Part shown: positions 16,340 through 24,663 of the stretch, one piece after another
Numbering within the stretch: position 1 is the first letter of the stretch
Layout: each line of letters starts with the position of its first letter
Assembly: GCA_903835555.1 (NCBI GenBank)
Contig: CAILNN010000007.1
Span: forward strand, 80,342 to 112,418
Direction of reading: 5' to 3'
DNA from: an uncultured Verrucomicrobiota bacterium
GTDB taxonomy: Bacteria > Verrucomicrobiota > Verrucomicrobiia > Limisphaerales > UBA9464
Length of the DNA stretch: 32,077 bases
Made by a program: the position numbers and the translations under genes
The notes under the pieces: model-generated
Databases searched by the model: none
What the model was told of the DNA's origin: nothing
The model's input: only the letters and a program-made list of their open reading frames with translations

Positions 16340-16645
16340 AAATAGTGGACAGGAACTTGATCCTCCTTGAGGAGGCAAACGAATGAATTGGACCCGCTAT
16401 TCATGAAAATAATCCCGCTGCGTTCGAGCAATACGGGCCTGCAACCGAGCGGGATCCCCTTGCGACTAGAGTTCGATCAGTCAACGATGGTTACAAGAAA
16501 TTTGCCCACTGGCAACGGGGGCTGTTGCGAGACAGGCCTAGCCAGCCTTGGGTCCGGGCTTCTTGGAACGCCGAGCGGCTCGATAACGGGTCATGGCCTG
16601 GTGGGATCAGCGTCGACTCACGTGGGACGGCTACGGGGAGACTGT
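16340..16645. other. Intergenic region with inverted repeats
   Basis: The gap between two minus-strand genes. It holds an 8-bp perfect inverted pair, ATCCCGCT (16412-16419) and AGCGGGAT (16448-16455), and the dispersed repeat at 16591-16642. It should contain the promoter of the DUF6600-type gene near 16350-16400 and the 3' end of the epimerase transcript. No protein gene is evident. Confidence 0.45.
16591..16642. repeat. Dispersed hairpin repeat, copy B
   Basis: It shares GTGGGATCAGCGTCG and GACGGCTACGG, in the same order and spacing, with the copy at 2431-2482. The intervening hairpin loop has diverged (ACTCACGTGG here against GCTTACGACC there), and it lies just beyond the stop of the minus-strand epimerase gene. 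Confidence 0.6.
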
Positions 16646-17845
16646 CTACCGGGCGCGAAAATGGTAGATAGTCGTGCGATCGTAAACGGCACCCGGGCGC
16701 AGGATGGCAAGGGGGAAGGAAGGACGGTTGACGGCGTCTGGAAAATTCTGGGTCTCCAGGCAAAGGCCTCCGTAGCGTCCGAGCCGGACGCCGCCGGTGC
16801 ATTCGACACCTTGAACAGGGGCAAAATTGCTGGTGTAGAGTTGGACACCCGGCTGGTCGGTCAACACTTCCATGACCCGACCGCTGGAGGGATCCTGCAA
16901 TACGGCGGTAAGGCCTATGACTCCGGCGGGATGATCGAGGACGAAATTGTGGTCGTATCCGGGGACCGAAAGGCCGGTTTGGTCCATGCGATCACCGACG
17001 ACTTGTGAGGTGGTGAAATCGAGGGGAGTGCTAGCCACGGGCAAAATCTTGCCGGTAGGAATGAGCTCGGAGTCCACTTCGGTATAGCGGGAGGCCCAGA
17101 GCTGAAGGCGATGTGCCCGGATATCGCCGTGTCCGGCAAGATTGAAATAGCTGTGGTTGGTCAGGTTAATGGGCGTCGGCTGATCGGAAGTGGCGTGATA
17201 GCGAATGCGAACCTGATCATCGTCGGTCAGCTCGTAGGTGACGCGAGTTGTCAGCGTGCCGGGATAGTTTTCCTCCCCATCGGGGCTGACATAAGAGAAG
17301 CGGACGGAGACGAGTTTGTCGGTGACAACGTCCTGTTCGAAGTGCCAGAGCTTTTTATCGAAGCCGACCTTTCCGCCATGGAGGTGATTCTGACCGTTAT
17401 TGATCGCTAACTGATAAGGCTTGCCGTCGAGTTCAAAGTATCCTCGGTGAATGCGATTGGCGAATCTTCCGATCACGGCGCCGGTGAAGGGAAAGCCCGC
17501 GACATAGGAGTCCAATTGATCGCTACCAGCGACAACGTTGCCTAAATCGCCCTTCTGGTCCTTGGTCCACAACTCGGTGATGATCATGCCGTAGTTGGTG
17601 AAGCGAAAGCGGGTGCCATTTACGTTGGACAAGGTAAACAGATCGGCGGTGCGCCCATCGGGCAGCACGCCAAACGATGTCTTCTCAAGCTTCATGCCTT
17701 TATTGATCTTTATTCCTGCGGGTTCGTGGGCAAAATCGGGTTCATCCTTATTGTGACGGGGCGTGGTCGCGCAACCTGCGATTGCTCCCAAGGAAGCAGC
17801 ACCGCCAATGGCCATGGCCGTTCGTCGAGAAATCCGGGCATTCAT
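16646..17845 (-). CDS. Aldose 1-epimerase (galactose mutarotase), lipoprotein-type
   Basis: Enzyme of 399 residues that interconverts alpha and beta anomers of aldoses. The ATG at 17845 begins MNARISRRTAMAIGG, with twin arginines, a hydrophobic stretch and a lipobox-like GAIAGC, so it is probably an exported lipoprotein. The mutarotase fold shows the expected motifs: NHLHGGKVGFDKKLW, the His-containing LTNHSYFNLAGH (catalytic acid region), GYDHNFVLD, and LCLETQNFPDAVN with the likely catalytic base Glu. An upstream in-frame start at 17959 would add 38 residues that cover the terminator of the neighbouring gene, so it is rejected. An exported mutarotase suggests sugar processing in the periplasm. 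No sugar operon is adjacent. Confidence 0.93.
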   Translation of the reverse strand: MNARISRRTAMAIGGAASLGAIAGCATTPRHNKDEPDFAHEPAGIKINKGMKLEKTSFGVLPDGRTADLFTLSNVNGTRFRFTNYGMIITELWTKDQKGDLGNVVAGSDQLDSYVAGFPFTGAVIGRFANRIHRGYFELDGKPYQLAINNGQNHLHGGKVGFDKKLWHFEQDVVTDKLVSVRFSYVSPDGEENYPGTLTTRVTYELTDDDQVRIRYHATSDQPTPINLTNHSYFNLAGHGDIRAHRLQLWASRYTEVDSELIPTGKILPVASTPLDFTTSQVVGDRMDQTGLSVPGYDHNFVLDHPAGVIGLTAVLQDPSSGRVMEVLTDQPGVQLYTSNFAPVQGVECTGGVRLGRYGGLCLETQNFPDAVNRPSFPLAILRPGAVYDRTTIYHFRAR

Positions 17846-17911
17846 AGAGTCCAAGAGAATCAAAAAATCGAAGGGAGAAGTCCAGCCTCGGCATATCCCC
17901 GCTTCGGACAT

Positions 17912-17943
17912 GAAAAAAGGGAAGCGACAACCATCGCTTCCCT
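17912..17943 (-). terminator. Rho-independent terminator of the RGG-rich protein gene
   Basis: A perfect 9-bp stem, GGGAAGCGA (17919-17927) and TCGCTTCCC (17934-17942), has a 6-base loop. Read on the minus strand it is followed directly by six T (complement of 17913-17918). It lies about 40 bp beyond the stop of the gene ending at 17981, so it should end that transcript before the epimerase gene. Confidence 0.85.
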
Positions 17944-17953
17944 TGAAAGTCGG

Positions 17954-17973
17954 GTCCACGGAAATCCGTGGAC
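17954..17973 (-). other. Perfect hairpin between stop codon and terminator
   Basis: GTCCACGG, loop AAAT, CCGTGGAC forms an 8-bp perfect stem just after the stop codon of the RGG-rich gene and before its terminator. It lacks its own T tract, so it may stabilise the mRNA end or be a repeat remnant. Confidence 0.5.
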
Positions 17974-17980
17974 TTGTCCA

Positions 17981-19837
17981 CTAACCGAGCAACGTTGGGA
18001 CTGCGGCTGGTTGAGGCAACAGGCCAACATTATCGGCAACTGAAACGCCAGGAGCACCGGGCTTGCGAGGACCGCGCGGTTGGCGCGGTTCGCGGGGGGC
18101 CTTGGGAGGCTGCGGCGGTGGCTCTGGACGGGTCAGAGGCTTTTTGGCCGTTTCGAGGACCCCATTGGCGAATTCGATCACGTGACCTTGATGGATTAAC
18201 CAATGAAGATCGTTAAGGACCGATTGTTGGGCGTGGCTCGGACCCGTCGGTGTCGACACGGTTTCTACTGGAGGAGCCGCAGGTGTCGGCGCGACGACAG
18301 CCGTGGTTTGGTCGCCTGCGACTTCGGAGGCAGGAGCTTCGGTGGCAGGAATTTCCGTCGTTGGAGCGACGGGTGCGACATCCGCAACCACGGGCGCTGA
18401 TGCTGTAGCTGGCAGGGGTTCTGAAACTGGAACCGCCGGTAGAACGGCAGGAGCCTGGGCCGGTGCCAAGGTTTCTAGAAGACGCTTGCGGGTCGAACCG
18501 GGGTGGGATTCGATGAAATCGATGATTCGCTTGACGCCAACCGAGACCGAAATGGTTTCCAAGTCGAGGTAGCGGGGGCGGGCAACGCAGACTTGAACGA
18601 CGGTCTTGTCGCGCTTGTAGAACTGAAGACCAGCCTGGGCAAAGGCACCGCTGAGAGCGGTCATGGTCCGGATCGGGAATTTGCGTTCGCGTTCGAGGCT
18701 AACTCGCAGGAGTCGTTGCAGGGGCTCGGGGAGGCGCGGAGCACCTTCACCGCGTCGGAGAGCATAGTGGTCGACCTCTTTAATGAGGTTGGCCGCGTGC
18801 GTGCGCATGAAATGCGCTTCAACTTCGGCTACGCTCATCAGCGTGGTGGCTTCGGGTACATTGAGCGCCGTGTATTGCAGGCGAGAGCTTTGGCTTTCCA
18901 ACCACGCCTTAACGCTGGCCTCGTCCTTGACAATCCGAACCTTGCTCTTGAACAAGTCAAACGGTAGTCGGGGAGCACGCTGAGCGTGAACTTCACGGAG
19001 CTTTTCCTGATAGCCGTGGTAGTTGGGAGGTCCCAACAGGATGTCGTCGAACATCCCGACCAATGTCCAAGTGCCCTTGGGAGGGTCGCAAGGCTGGCGA
19101 TCGGTTTGGTAGAAGGTATCGAAGTGAGCCTTGAGCGTATGGCGGGAAGCCTCGGATTCACTGAGCCAGACGCTATCGTCGAGTGAGCAGACCCACAGAC
19201 GCTGGATAGGATTACCGTCCTTGTCCCGTTGAAGGCTGAAAGTCACCTCATACCGGTCTGGCTTCTGCATCACGAGCGACGCCACTTCGAGAAGCGGATA
19301 GGAGCGACCACTGAGTTTGATTTGGCGAGCAAGGGAGATGACACCAGCGGGATCGGGGCGCATTTCCAATTCGATCGGTACCAACGGCTCGGGAGGAGCG
19401 TCGCGACGAGGTCCTCGACGGTCACCGCCCTGGCCACCCCTCGACGGGTCCCAAGTCAGTCCCGCCACTTCCCCACCGGCCGCTGGGCCACCTGGGCCAC
19501 CGGGCCGGGAACCGCGCGGAGGTCCGCGGAAATCGCCGCGTCCCGCGCCACCAGGACCGCCTGGGCGTGGACCACCGCCACCGGGGCCACCAGGGCGGGG
19601 ACCGCCAGGACCACCCGGGCGTGGACCACCAAAACCTGAGCCGCCCGGGCGACCGCCACCTCCTTGGCGACCACCAAATCCGCCACCGCCGCGCCCGCCG
19701 GAGCGGCCACGGTCGTCGGAGCGTGACTCGTCACGTCCTTCATAATTGGCATAGCGACTCGTGTCCGCAGGCTTCTGAGCCCAGGACGGCAAAAACGCTT
19801 TCTCCAAATCGATACTCAAATCCAACGATTCACTCAT
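17981..19837 (-). CDS. RGG/PGG-rich protein with conserved core and split winged-helix-like end
   Basis: Protein of 618 residues, start at 19837 (MSESLDLSIDLEKAFLPSWA). An earlier start at 20032 would overlap the divergent protease gene. Residues about 39-150 are a Gly/Arg/Pro-rich tract of GGRGG and PGGPGG units, of a type often seen in RNA-binding proteins. A folded core follows at about 155-430 (VTFSLQRDKDGNPIQRLWVC; DPPKGTWTLVGMFDDILLGP). At 434-459 (VKRIIDFIESHPGSTRKRLL) and 534-567 (SVLNDLHWLIHQGHVIEFAN) are two halves that could form one winged helix, separated by a Pro/Ala-rich insert. A basic Pro-rich tail ends the protein. There is no signal peptide, so it is probably cytoplasmic. 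I know no function; nucleic-acid binding is inferred. Confidence 0.82.
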   Translation of the reverse strand: MSESLDLSIDLEKAFLPSWAQKPADTSRYANYEGRDESRSDDRGRSGGRGGGGFGGRQGGGGRPGGSGFGGPRPGGPGGPRPGGPGGGGPRPGGPGGAGRGDFRGPPRGSRPGGPGGPAAGGEVAGLTWDPSRGGQGGDRRGPRRDAPPEPLVPIELEMRPDPAGVISLARQIKLSGRSYPLLEVASLVMQKPDRYEVTFSLQRDKDGNPIQRLWVCSLDDSVWLSESEASRHTLKAHFDTFYQTDRQPCDPPKGTWTLVGMFDDILLGPPNYHGYQEKLREVHAQRAPRLPFDLFKSKVRIVKDEASVKAWLESQSSRLQYTALNVPEATTLMSVAEVEAHFMRTHAANLIKEVDHYALRRGEGAPRLPEPLQRLLRVSLERERKFPIRTMTALSGAFAQAGLQFYKRDKTVVQVCVARPRYLDLETISVSVGVKRIIDFIESHPGSTRKRLLETLAPAQAPAVLPAVPVSEPLPATASAPVVADVAPVAPTTEIPATEAPASEVAGDQTTAVVAPTPAAPPVETVSTPTGPSHAQQSVLNDLHWLIHQGHVIEFANGVLETAKKPLTRPEPPPQPPKAPREPRQPRGPRKPGAPGVSVADNVGLLPQPAAVPTLLG

Positions 19838-19994
19838 AGATGAAAGACCCCGCAAATCCGCGGCACAACCTCTTCCGAAAAGTGGGCGGACCTTGCTCGT
19901 CTCCCAAATGAAAAGCAAGCGCAACCGAGACAAATCGGGGAATATCCGACTTCCGGCTTGCCGTGATGCCTGTGAATCCGACACTCGCGGGCCG

Positions 19995-20750
19995 ATGGAC
20001 AATCCAGTCGTAACCAATAACGCAGCCAACAACTCCCGTCGAAATCCACTTGGCCTGGCAGAGCTCCCGCGCGTCCTGCCTTTCGTCTTATTCCTGGTAA
20101 TCGGCGCAGCGGAGGGACGCTATTTTCCGGGTTCCCAATATTGGCTCTATGTGGCCAAAACCGTGGTGAGTGGAGCCCTTTTGTACTACTGGCGAGGACT
20201 CATCTCTGAAATGCGCTGGGCTTTCAGTGTTTCTGGATTGCTCTCCGGCCTAGTCATCGCAGCGCTTTGGATTGGTCTGGACGGCGTCATTCCATCGCTG
20301 GACGCGATCTGGTACGCGGCGCGCAAGCTGGTTACCGGCCAAGCAGCGCCGCCGGTCACCCCGGATGCGCTTTGGAATCCGATCACTTATTTCGTAGGGC
20401 AACCGGCCTTGGGATGGGGATTCGTAGCGATTCGTGTTCTTGGGCGATCCCTAGTCGTTCCGGCGATGGAGGAGGTCTTTTATCGCTCGTTCTTCTATCG
20501 GTATATCGCCAACCCCAAGTTTCTTGAGATGCCCATCGGGGTTTGGCATTCCGTTGCTTTTCTGGTGACGTGTGCGGCCTTTTCATTTTCGCATCCCGGA
20601 CAATGGCTGGCCGCCTTGATTTGTGCGGCGACCTATCAGTGGCTGGTGATCCGGCATAAGCGATTAGGCGATGCAATGTTGGCGCACGGGGTGACCAATC
20701 TGGTCATCAGTATCTGGGCCATCACGACCGGACAGTGGAAATTCACTTGA
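19995..20750 (+). CDS. CPBP-family (CAAX-type) intramembrane metalloprotease
   Basis: Membrane protease of 251 residues, like the CAAX prenyl protease-related group found in exosortase-bearing bacteria. At least six hydrophobic segments are visible (for example LPRVLPFVLFLVIGAAEG, LYVAKTVVSGALLYYW, SGLLSGLVIAALWIGLDG). The catalytic motifs are present: EEVFYR (EExxxR) and FSFSHPGQW with a metal-binding His, plus AHGVTNLVIS with a second conserved His/Asn site. The ATG at 19995 is preferred over one at 19893, which would add a polar, basic tail. The last bases overlap the next gene by 16 bp. No exosortase or PEP-CTERM protein is seen in this window, so the partner is unknown. Confidence 0.88.
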   Translation: MDNPVVTNNAANNSRRNPLGLAELPRVLPFVLFLVIGAAEGRYFPGSQYWLYVAKTVVSGALLYYWRGLISEMRWAFSVSGLLSGLVIAALWIGLDGVIPSLDAIWYAARKLVTGQAAPPVTPDALWNPITYFVGQPALGWGFVAIRVLGRSLVVPAMEEVFYRSFFYRYIANPKFLEMPIGVWHSVAFLVTCAAFSFSHPGQWLAALICAATYQWLVIRHKRLGDAMLAHGVTNLVISIWAITTGQWKFT

Positions 20751-22387
20751 GTACCGTCGTCGGGGAAAATCGTCCCAGTCTTCGTCCACCTCCTTGCGTG
20801 ATTTATGAGGACGATGACCTTCTGGTGGTCAATAAACCGCCCGGTCTCAACACCCATGCACCTGCGCCGTATGTCGGAGATGGGCTGTTTGAATGGCTGA
20901 GAAATCGGGAACCACGATGGGCAGCGCTTGGGATCGCCCATCGTCTGGACAAGGAAACCAGCGGATTGATGGTATTCGGAGTATCGGCGCGAGCACATAA
21001 AGCGCTCAGCCTCCAATTTGAAGGCAGGAAGGTGGGTAAACGGTATTTTTGCATCACCGACCGCCCCATTGACCGGAACGAATTCACGGTTGTTTCCGCT
21101 CTGGTTCGCGCTGGCGATCGGTATGTTGGACGCCCATTGGCGGTGGGTGGGTTGAGAGCTGAGACACGCTTCCGAGTTTTGCGTCGGGCCGGTAGCCAAA
21201 CGTGGCTTGAAGCGGAGCCGATCACCGGACGCACCCACCAAATTCGCGTTCACGCGAGTGAATCGGGTTTCCCATTAATGGGAGACCGATTGTATGGCGG
21301 GACCGAAGCGGAGCGACTGGGACTGCATTCCAGTTGTTTATCGCTGGAACACCCGGCTGATGGACGGCGATGCGAATGGACGGTTGATGCGGATTTTTCC
21401 CGTCCCACAGCGGACGCATTGCGAGATGCCCTTTTTGATCCATGCGAGACCAATGCATGGAGGGTTCGACATGGAGCTGGGGATGGTCATGCAGGGGGGT
21501 ACCTCGATCGATGGGGCGAATTTTGGCTGGTGCAAATCGACCCTGCGATCGCCGGAAGTCTCCTTCCCCATACTCCCCTTCCCGTGTGGGTACTGGAATT
21601 ATTTCGACGACATCGATCGGCGGAAGCGGGACTGTACCGAAAACGGCTTCGTCGGGACGTCGGGGCAACGGCACCGGAAGATGCTGGCCCGGAATGGGTG
21701 GAAGGCGACCGGGCACCGGACGCGCTACGGATTCGCGAGAATGGAGTTCAGTACGAGCTCAGCTTTCGGTCCGGGTACTCGGTCGGATTGTTCCTCGACC
21801 AACGCGAAAACCGTCGGCGTCTGCTAACCGGCCACGTCGCCCCCGACTTTGCGATTTCTCGAGAGGCGGAAGTTCTCAATACCTTTGCGTATACCTGCGC
21901 GTTCAGCGTTTGTGCGGCGCTTGGAGGACATCGAACCACGAGTTTGGACCTATCCCGCAAGTATTTGGACTGGGGGCGACGCAATTTTGCGCTGAACGAT
22001 TTGGACCCGTCGCCGCACGATTTCATTTTTGGCGACACGTTTGAATGGCTTCAGCGGCTGGCGCGGAAGCAGCGAAAATTTGGAGTGGTGCTATTGGACC
22101 CGCCCACTTTTTCCCGGTCCCGCGAGCGGGGCGACTTTCGGGCGGAGCATGATTATGGGCGATTGGTGACCGCAGCATTGTCGGTCTTGGAGCCGGGAGG
22201 CGTTCTCCTCGCCTCCACCAATGCCGCCCGGTTGGCCCCGGAGGATTTTCTCGAACAGGTTCGGCTGGCCATTGCCGAAGCCGGATGGAGGATTTTTCGC
22301 GAACATTACGCGCCGCAACCGATTGATTTTCCGGTGACCCGCGATGAACCCGCATATCTCAAGACGGTGTGGCTGCGGATCGGATAG
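20735..22387 (+). CDS. Fused RluA-type pseudouridine synthase and class I SAM methyltransferase
   Basis: A 550-residue fusion of two RNA-modifying domains. Residues about 20-220 are RluA-type pseudouridine synthase: VNKPPGLNTH, HRLDKETSGLMVFG with catalytic D72, and ITGRTHQIRVHA. Residues about 240-550 resemble the RlmI/RlmK class of rRNA cytosine C5 or guanine methyltransferases: SVGLFLDQRENR, motif I-like VLNTFAYTCAFSV (from V380), SLDLSRKYLDWGRRNFALN, and LDPPTFSRS (D455-P-P). No PUA domain is seen. The start is GTG at 20735, overlapping the protease stop; TTG at 20747 would also fit. It heads into three CNNM genes. It probably modifies rRNA at two nearby sites or in sequence; targets are unknown. 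Both domains keep their key residues. Confidence 0.92.
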   Translation: MEIHLSTVVGENRPSLRPPPCVIYEDDDLLVVNKPPGLNTHAPAPYVGDGLFEWLRNREPRWAALGIAHRLDKETSGLMVFGVSARAHKALSLQFEGRKVGKRYFCITDRPIDRNEFTVVSALVRAGDRYVGRPLAVGGLRAETRFRVLRRAGSQTWLEAEPITGRTHQIRVHASESGFPLMGDRLYGGTEAERLGLHSSCLSLEHPADGRRCEWTVDADFSRPTADALRDALFDPCETNAWRVRHGAGDGHAGGYLDRWGEFWLVQIDPAIAGSLLPHTPLPVWVLELFRRHRSAEAGLYRKRLRRDVGATAPEDAGPEWVEGDRAPDALRIRENGVQYELSFRSGYSVGLFLDQRENRRRLLTGHVAPDFAISREAEVLNTFAYTCAFSVCAALGGHRTTSLDLSRKYLDWGRRNFALNDLDPSPHDFIFGDTFEWLQRLARKQRKFGVVLLDPPTFSRSRERGDFRAEHDYGRLVTAALSVLEPGGVLLASTNAARLAPEDFLEQVRLAIAEAGWRIFREHYAPQPIDFPVTRDEPAYLKTVWLRIG

Positions 22388-22420
22388 GCCCGTTTTGCGA
22401 TTCAATTCACTCGGATTCGG

Positions 22421-23677
22421 TTGCATCCTTCGCTTGTGGATTATCCGCTCTCCATTGTGATCCTGCTGATCACTCTGCTGGCGGCCGCCAGCTTTTTTTG
22501 TGCGGCGGCTGAGTCCGCGCTCTTTTCGCTCGGGCTCTGGCGCGCACGGCGGCTGGCAGAATCGTCGCATCAGTCTGGAGCGCTGGTGCTGGCCCTTCTG
22601 GGGAGAACCGATGATCTGCTGGCGGCATTGGTGTTTGGAAACACGGTTGCGAATGCAGGCGTGGTCACGTTGGCGTTCTTGGCGGCAGCCCATCGTGGCT
22701 GGAATGCCATGGTGTTCGTGCCCATCCTAATGTCGTTTCTCTTGATTGCCTGCGAGGTCACCCCCAAGGCACTCGCAGTGAGGCGACCTGAAGCTTGGGC
22801 ATTGATTGTCGCCCGTCCCCTGCACCATCTGCTCTGGCTGATTGGACCCGTGCGACGGATGTTTCAAGCTGCGATAGCCTGGCTGCTACGCCCGCTGGCG
22901 GCGAGGGCGTCCCGTATGGCGTCGGGTGTATCTGAGACAGAATATGCTGATTTAGTGGAGCTAGCCCATCAGCAAGGGGCTCTGGGTGCCGCGGAAAAGG
23001 AACTGATTCTTCAAATCCTTTCGCTCGATCAACGCATGGCGCGGGAAGTGATGAAGCCGCGGGCACAAATGATCATTCTTCCGGACGATTTAACCGAGGA
23101 GGAATTCGTGAAGGCCGCCCGTAAACATCGGCATCATCGTATCCCCCTCTATGATGAATCGCCGGACACCATTGTCGCTGTTTTAAATACGCGAACCTTT
23201 CTGCTGCATCCGGGCGAAGGACTCGACGCTGCAGTGGAGTTCCCTTCCTTTGTCCCAGAAAGCATGAATCTGCTGGCCTTGTTTCAAGCGCTGCAGCGGC
23301 AGCAACGCGGTCTGGCCATCGTGTTGGACGAATTCGGGACCACCGCAGGACTGGTCACGCTCGAAGACATTCTTGAAGCCGTGGTAGGGCCGATCCGTGG
23401 CGAGGGCGAACCGGTGGGGTTTGTCATGGAAGCGATGGGGCCTGGGCGATGGCGTGTGAACGGACTGATGCGCCTGGATGATTTTCGTCGCGAACACCCT
23501 GCTCTGGGCGATGTGGCGGAGGTGGAGACCTTGGGAGGGCTGGTGCTCAAATTGGCCGAAATCGTCCCTCCCCCTGGCGCTTCCTACACCTTTCGCGGAT
23601 TGCGATTTACGGTGAAGCAGGCGGATCAACGGCGCATCCGTGAACTGCAAATCGAGCGGATTGGAGGTCCCGGATGA
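22421..23677 (+). CDS. CNNM/CorC-type transporter, paralogue 1
   Basis: Membrane protein of 418 residues in the DUF21-CBS-CorC_HlyC family, which is linked to Mg2+/Co2+ export and was formerly called hemolysin-like. A DUF21 transmembrane domain spans about 1-180 (SFFCAAAESALFSL, LLAALVFGNTVANAGVV, CEVTPKALAVRRPE). A CBS pair at about 200-320 (VMKPRAQMIILPDDL, LAIVLDEFGTTAGLVTLEDI) is followed by a CorC_HlyC domain to the end. The proposed start is TTG at 22421, 33 bp after the methyltransferase stop; no strong ribosome site is seen. Its stop overlaps the next start by 4 bp (ATGA), giving translational coupling. Actual ion specificity is not evident. Confidence 0.92.
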   Translation: MHPSLVDYPLSIVILLITLLAAASFFCAAAESALFSLGLWRARRLAESSHQSGALVLALLGRTDDLLAALVFGNTVANAGVVTLAFLAAAHRGWNAMVFVPILMSFLLIACEVTPKALAVRRPEAWALIVARPLHHLLWLIGPVRRMFQAAIAWLLRPLAARASRMASGVSETEYADLVELAHQQGALGAAEKELILQILSLDQRMAREVMKPRAQMIILPDDLTEEEFVKAARKHRHHRIPLYDESPDTIVAVLNTRTFLLHPGEGLDAAVEFPSFVPESMNLLALFQALQRQQRGLAIVLDEFGTTAGLVTLEDILEAVVGPIRGEGEPVGFVMEAMGPGRWRVNGLMRLDDFRREHPALGDVAEVETLGGLVLKLAEIVPPPGASYTFRGLRFTVKQADQRRIRELQIERIGGPG

Positions 23678-24663
23678 GTGGTTTGATGTTTCATTACGTT
23701 GGGTTGCTGTTCTGGCTGCTTGTCTCCTTTTTTCTTTCGGGGATGGAGACTTCAGTCCTTTCGTTGAACCGCCTCCGGCTCAGGCAATGGCTGCGGGAAG
23801 GGCGTCCCAGGGCACGGGTGCTCCTCGGCTATCTGGATCGTCCGGAGAATTTTCTGTGGACCACGCTTGTGGGGAATACTATCGCAAATTTCGCGGCCGT
23901 TGCCATCGTCGTCACCGACCTTCACGGATACTGTGGAGAAGAGCCATGGCTATTCTGGATCCTTTTTAGCAGCTTTGTACTCGCCCTCTATCTGTTGTGC
24001 GAGTTGCTTCCAAAACAGCTTTTCCGGCTGGCACCCGATAGGTTGGCAAGTCGCTTGGTGGTGTGGTTTCAGGTGGCCCACGTGGTTCTGTCCCCACTGG
24101 TTTCGGTTGTCGAATCGTTCGCGGCCGGATTGCTTCGTTGGACCGGCGGTTTGCCATTGACGACGCGCGTGTTTGGAAATCGTGAGGAACTTCGGGCGGT
24201 CATGGTGGAATCGGGTGCCGCGTTGAACCCGACTGAACGGACCTTGATCGGTCGGGTTTTTGATCTTCAGACCCGCACCGTCGGACAACTGGCGCGTCCA
24301 TTGAATAAATTCGATACGGTGGAAGCAACCACGTCCGTGGCGGAGCTAATTGAACGATTCCAAGCAGGCGCTCATACGCGATTGCCTGTATGGAGCCATT
24401 CGGGTCTTGATCGCCGGATCATCGGAGTGGTCAGCCTTCGCCATGTCATCTATTCTGAGCCTCGACCGGAAGTTCGCACGGCTGCGGACTTATTGAGACC
24501 GGCGGTTTACTTTGATGAGTCGACCCGACTTGAGGACGCGCTTCGCCGGATGCAACGGAATGCAGAGCATCTGGCGATCGTGGTGGATGCCAACCGGCGA
24601 GATTGGGGTGTCATCACGTTGGGTGACATTCTGGACACGCTTTTTGGAGGTGTGCTCACATGA
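23674..24663 (+). CDS. CNNM-type transporter, paralogue 2, lacking CorC_HlyC domain
   Basis: Shorter member, 329 residues, of the same family. The DUF21 domain spans about 1-175 (FFLSGMETSVLSLNRLRLRQ, WTTLVGNTIANFAAVAIV, LCELLPKQLFRLAPDRL). A CBS pair follows at about 200-325, ending in AIVVDANRRDWGVITLGDIL and a short tail. The protein ends directly after CBS, so the C-terminal CorC_HlyC domain present in both neighbours is absent. The reading frame is intact and overlaps the genes on both sides by 4 bp, so this is a natural short form and not obvious decay. It may form a heteromer with its neighbours; that is inference. Confidence 0.9.
   Translation: MSGLMFHYVGLLFWLLVSFFLSGMETSVLSLNRLRLRQWLREGRPRARVLLGYLDRPENFLWTTLVGNTIANFAAVAIVVTDLHGYCGEEPWLFWILFSSFVLALYLLCELLPKQLFRLAPDRLASRLVVWFQVAHVVLSPLVSVVESFAAGLLRWTGGLPLTTRVFGNREELRAVMVESGAALNPTERTLIGRVFDLQTRTVGQLARPLNKFDTVEATTSVAELIERFQAGAHTRLPVWSHSGLDRRIIGVVSLRHVIYSEPRPEVRTAADLLRPAVYFDESTRLEDALRRMQRNAEHLAIVVDANRRDWGVITLGDILDTLFGGVLT

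Noticed and set aside
18098-19720. Repeat-rich stretches considered as CRISPR or tandem DNA repeats
   Set aside because: They are in-frame Gly/Pro/Arg or Pro/Ala codon runs within one coding sequence, with no regular spacer-repeat pattern.
19229-19745. Pro/Arg-rich plus-strand open frames opposite the RGG tract
   Set aside because: They arise from the complement of Gly/Arg/Pro codon repeats in the RGG-rich gene and have no start signals.
19995-20750. Possible exosortase/PEP-CTERM sorting system marked by the CAAX-type protease
   Set aside because: No exosortase gene and no PEP-CTERM tail is visible in the window, so the link cannot be supported here.
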